Below, piece by piece: positions 6,943-8,737 of a stretch of 8,737 nt of DNA. Each line of letters opens with the position of its first letter. Within the stretch, counting starts at the first letter, position 1. The stretch spans positions 1 through 8,737 of the forward strand of contig CAJMDR010000063.1 of NCBI GenBank assembly GCA_905212215.1, given 5' to 3'. The stretch is from an uncultured Porphyromonadaceae bacterium. GTDB taxonomy: Bacteria > Bacteroidota > Bacteroidia > Bacteroidales > Muribaculaceae. Below the pieces are notes generated by a model, which saw only the letters and a list, made by a program, of their open reading frames with translations, searched no databases and was not told the DNA's origin. A program made the translations under genes and the position numbers.

Positions 6943-8073
6943 ATGGTTACGGAACATAGTTTTACTGGCGCTATTAGAAAAGTATTAGATTCTTTCTTTG
7001 GGAATAATGCAGAAGCTGTTTTTGAAAGCAGCTTACTAATACAGTACCTTAATGAAAAAACTAAATCTGCGGATAAAGGTTCTAAGGCAAGAGGTAGTTT
7101 CGCTAATCTTTATTCAATTTATGTAGTGGTGGAAGATTATATTAACCATAACTATCATAAAGCTAAAAAAGGCAAATATGCAGACTATGAAGGTGCTATC
7201 TTTTCTTATCTTTTCAAACGTCAGCGAGAACTGCCCTTTGGCGCAAAGCTACAGAATCATTCTTTGAATAATAGAACTAACTCCGAATTTCAAAAATTTT
7301 TCCCCACGGCTAACTTAATACCTATTATTCGGAATCAGGAAACAAATAGGTACTGGGTAAATGATAGCCTTCTTTGGATTTATATAAATAAGAAATGGTA
7401 TAATATAGCTGAAGCTGTAATAGCTATAATAAATAAATATATTAAGACAAAGCAGGATTCTTTTGTAAGGTTTATCGACCACTGTCAGCAGATGCAGACA
7501 GTGGGGAGTAAGGATAAAGAAGGAATTAAGAATTTCATTCTTGGGTTACTTGCCCCTAATGTTGACGCCAGATTGTTTGAAATCGTAAGTTATTCTATCT
7601 TAAAATTCTATTACATTGAACAGAATATTTACTGGGGCTATGAATTAGAAAAGATAGAGGCAGAAAACTTAAAACTATATAAGACAGGTAGAACTAACGC
7701 AAATGATGGCGGTATAGATTTTGTGATGAGACCGCTAGGGCGTTTCTTTCAGGTTACGGAAACACTTGATTTTAAGAAATACTTCTTAGATATAGACAAG
7801 ATTGAAAAGTACCCCATTACTTTTGTGATAAAAGCAGCAGATTCAATAGATGAAATCAGAAATAGAATTGAATCTGATGCACTGAAAACTTATCCGGTTA
7901 AGACTATCGTTAAAAAATATCTTGATTGTATCGAAGAAATAATAAATATTCCTACCTTGATGGCCTACCTTCAGACTGTAGAAAAGAATGGGCTTCTTCT
8001 TCAGGTCTTAGATGAAATAATCCTACAGAGCAAAGTGGAATTTAATTATTCTGAAGAAGATGATGAAGATTGA
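6943..8073 (+). CDS. Probable cognate type II restriction endonuclease, PD-(D/E)XK-like, family not recognised
   Basis: The 376-residue protein is soluble, with no signal peptide or membrane segment. I do not recognise its family. A nuclease-like core can be seen. A helix with E213 (DARLFEIVSYSILKFYY) is followed by KTGRTNANDGGIDF, with D259 in the GGID turn. Ten residues later comes a strand with QVTE at 270-273, then FKKY at 277-280. This resembles the E...GGxD...QxK arrangement of PD-(D/E)XK nucleases, but T272 stands where lysine is usual, so K278 or K279 may substitute. The tail is acidic (EEDDED). The gene lies 16 bases after a beta-class adenine methyltransferase, is equally AT-rich and has no ribosome site of its own. 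This is the arrangement of a type II R-M pair. If the methyltransferase recognises ATGCAT, this enzyme should cut ATGCAT (like AvaIII/NsiI). No controller protein gene is seen. A non-nuclease accessory protein is the main alternative. Confidence 0.7.
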   Translation: MVTEHSFTGAIRKVLDSFFGNNAEAVFESSLLIQYLNEKTKSADKGSKARGSFANLYSIYVVVEDYINHNYHKAKKGKYADYEGAIFSYLFKRQRELPFGAKLQNHSLNNRTNSEFQKFFPTANLIPIIRNQETNRYWVNDSLLWIYINKKWYNIAEAVIAIINKYIKTKQDSFVRFIDHCQQMQTVGSKDKEGIKNFILGLLAPNVDARLFEIVSYSILKFYYIEQNIYWGYELEKIEAENLKLYKTGRTNANDGGIDFVMRPLGRFFQVTETLDFKKYFLDIDKIEKYPITFVIKAADSIDEIRNRIESDALKTYPVKTIVKKYLDCIEEIINIPTLMAYLQTVEKNGLLLQVLDEIILQSKVEFNYSEEDDED

Positions 8074-8349
8074 AATTACTAAGCAGTTATATATAAATTG
8101 AATTTAAGATTAACGACTACTTTTTACCTGAAAGATGAGCAACTGTAGGAATAAATTTTTTACTTGATCTTTACTTTTGCAATATAGATTCTAATGATTA
8201 TTTATTTTGTGTGGGTGTATCTTTAAATCCGATACGAGATTAATTGAAAATTTCGTGAATTTCATTTCTTATGTTGAGACGCCAAGCAACAAAATTTGGT
8301 AATTTTGCACAGGCTATTTGACTCCACCTCAGAGTGGGTGGGACAAGGA
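8074..8349. other. AT-rich intergenic stretch after the R-M module, no gene seen
   Basis: There is no convincing reading frame or intrinsic terminator after the endonuclease stop. Two isolated -7-like boxes are present without a partner -33: TACTTTTG at 8172-8179 and TAATTTTG at 8300-8307. The latter, with its context ATTTGGTAATTTTGCA (8294-8309), resembles the left flank of the module at 6003-6017 except for one extra G. Composition changes from AT-rich to GC-richer near 8310, probably the right edge of the acquired DNA. The stretch may be worn-out remains of the insertion. Confidence 0.6.
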
Positions 8350-8381
8350 TTTGGCGGTGTGGAATAAAAGAGCTATTTTTG
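8350..8381 (+). promoter_or_regulatory. Consensus Bacteroides-type promoter of the oxidoreductase gene
   Basis: TTTG at 8350-8353, exactly 20 bases, then TATTTTTG at 8374-8381, a full match to the -33/-7 consensus. Transcription would begin near 8385-8388, giving a leader of about 125 bases before the ATG at 8513. Confidence 0.8.
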
Positions 8382-8393
8382 CAATCTAATCTA
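8374..8393 (+). repeat. Right copy of 20-base direct repeat flanking the R-M module
   Basis: This copy matches 6008-6027 at 18 of 20 positions and contains the -7 box and start region of the oxidoreductase promoter. Unlike the left copy it has a proper -33 element upstream. Confidence 0.6.
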
Positions 8394-8397
8394 ATAC

Positions 8398-8504
8398 CCA
8401 TCGAAAAATCAGGATTTATATCCGTAAAAATTACCGGAACTGGATTCGTAAACCTCCGGATTCCGTTCCGTCAAAAACCACCGGAAATAATATCCATCGA
8501 AAAA
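8398..8504 (+). promoter_or_regulatory. Structured or repetitive 5' leader of the oxidoreductase gene
   Basis: The leader begins and ends with a perfect 11-base direct repeat, CCATCGAAAAA, at 8398-8408 and 8494-8504. The second copy lies 8 bases before the ATG. Inside are several CCGGA/TCCGG elements (CCGGA at 8434-8438 can pair with TCCGG at 8455-8459) and two ACCGGAA words. No known riboswitch consensus is recognisable. It could bind a regulator or be a remnant of local duplication. Confidence 0.35.
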
Positions 8505-8512
8505 CTTGCATC

Positions 8513-8737
8513 ATGTATGAAATAAAGAGCAGACGGCAACTGTCGCCGTCGGTGACCGAGATGCGCGTCTATGCACCCCGCATAGCTCGGAGCGCCAAGC
8601 CCGGTCAGTTTCTCATAGTGCGCGTCAACGAGGTGGCGGAACGTATTCCTCTCACTATCTGTGACTTCGACGTGGAGGAGGGCACCGTTACCATCGTTAC
8701 CCAGACCATCGGCGTCTCCTCGGCAAAGATCAATGAC
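8513..8737 (+). CDS. NfnA/SudB/PyrK-type FAD/NAD-binding oxidoreductase subunit (5' part only)
   Basis: Seventy-five codons run in frame to the window edge (MYEIKSRRQLSPSVTEMRVY...). The fold is the ferredoxin-reductase beta-barrel that binds FAD. The visible marks are APRIARSAKPGQFLIVRV (about residues 21-38), RIPLTICD (44-51, the RxPL(S/T) flavin-binding motif) and VTIVTQTIGVSSAKI (57-71). This matches the family annotated in Bacteroidota as sulfide/dihydroorotate dehydrogenase-like FAD/NAD-binding protein. Members pass electrons between NAD(P)H and an iron-sulfur partner, as in NfnAB transhydrogenase or the PyrK subunit of dihydroorotate dehydrogenase. The usual length is about 260-280 residues, so roughly a quarter is present. 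The partner (a GltA/NfnB-like gene would be expected downstream) is outside the window, so NfnA and PyrK cannot be told apart. The gene is GC-rich, like the BspA region and unlike the R-M module. Confidence 0.82.
   Translation, partial: MYEIKSRRQLSPSVTEMRVYAPRIARSAKPGQFLIVRVNEVAERIPLTICDFDVEEGTVTIVTQTIGVSSAKIND

Noticed and set aside
8300..8307. TAATTTTG as a functional promoter
   Set aside because: No TTTG lies 19-21 bases upstream, and a full consensus promoter sits 50 bases downstream at 8350-8381.
8311..8345. Possible RNA gene or tRNA fragment in the GC-rich stretch with CCACC...GGTGG
   Set aside because: Only a 5-bp stem can be drawn; there is no cloverleaf, anticodon arm or CCA end.
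8334..8525. Plus-strand frame of 63 codons upstream of the oxidoreductase gene
   Set aside because: It spans the consensus promoter and leader and runs past the start of the oxidoreductase gene in another frame; its ATG lies upstream of the predicted transcription start.

Overview
The window looks like a chromosomal segment of a Bacteroidales bacterium (phylum Bacteroidota). Three things point there. There are several promoters of the Bacteroides type (TTTG, about 20 bases, TAnnTTTG). There is a pair of secreted BspA-like leucine-rich-repeat proteins. There is also a membrane-spanning TPR regulator with a C-terminal helix-turn-helix, an architecture typical of this phylum. A gut family such as Muribaculaceae is plausible, but that is an inference from style rather than a match I could run.

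Layout. Positions 18-186 hold two arrays of a degenerate 9-base repeat in opposite orientation around a small perfect hairpin. They lie just past the stop of a minus-strand gene (189-1889) for a membrane-tethered TPR/HTH regulator. A 292-base divergent intergenic region follows, with a promoter facing each way and a 15-base perfect palindrome between them. Two tandem plus-strand genes then encode BspA-like proteins of 480 and 728 residues. A strong intrinsic terminator sits between them, only 11 bases before the second start, and another strong terminator follows the second gene. The simplest reading is that the regulator senses something in the periplasm or envelope and controls the divergent surface-protein genes.

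From about 5960 to 8310 the DNA becomes visibly AT-rich. Hand counts of single 60-base lines give 34 G/C at 5101-5160 but 19 at 7141-7200. This stretch carries a compact type II restriction-modification module. The first gene is a beta-class DNA adenine methyltransferase that, from memory of the E. coli protein, closely resembles YhdJ (ATGCAT methylation). The second is a 376-residue PD-(D/E)XK-like protein, most likely the cognate endonuclease, whose family I do not recognise. A near-identical 20-base direct repeat flanks the module and overlaps promoter -7 boxes on both sides. GC-rich host sequence then resumes with a promoter, a leader of about 125 bases, and the first 75 codons of an NfnA/SudB/PyrK-type FAD/NAD-binding oxidoreductase subunit cut by the window edge.

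The most interesting elements are the YhdJ-like enzyme paired with an unfamiliar nuclease, the signs of acquisition and local duplication in that module, and the regulator/BspA locus with its internal terminator.
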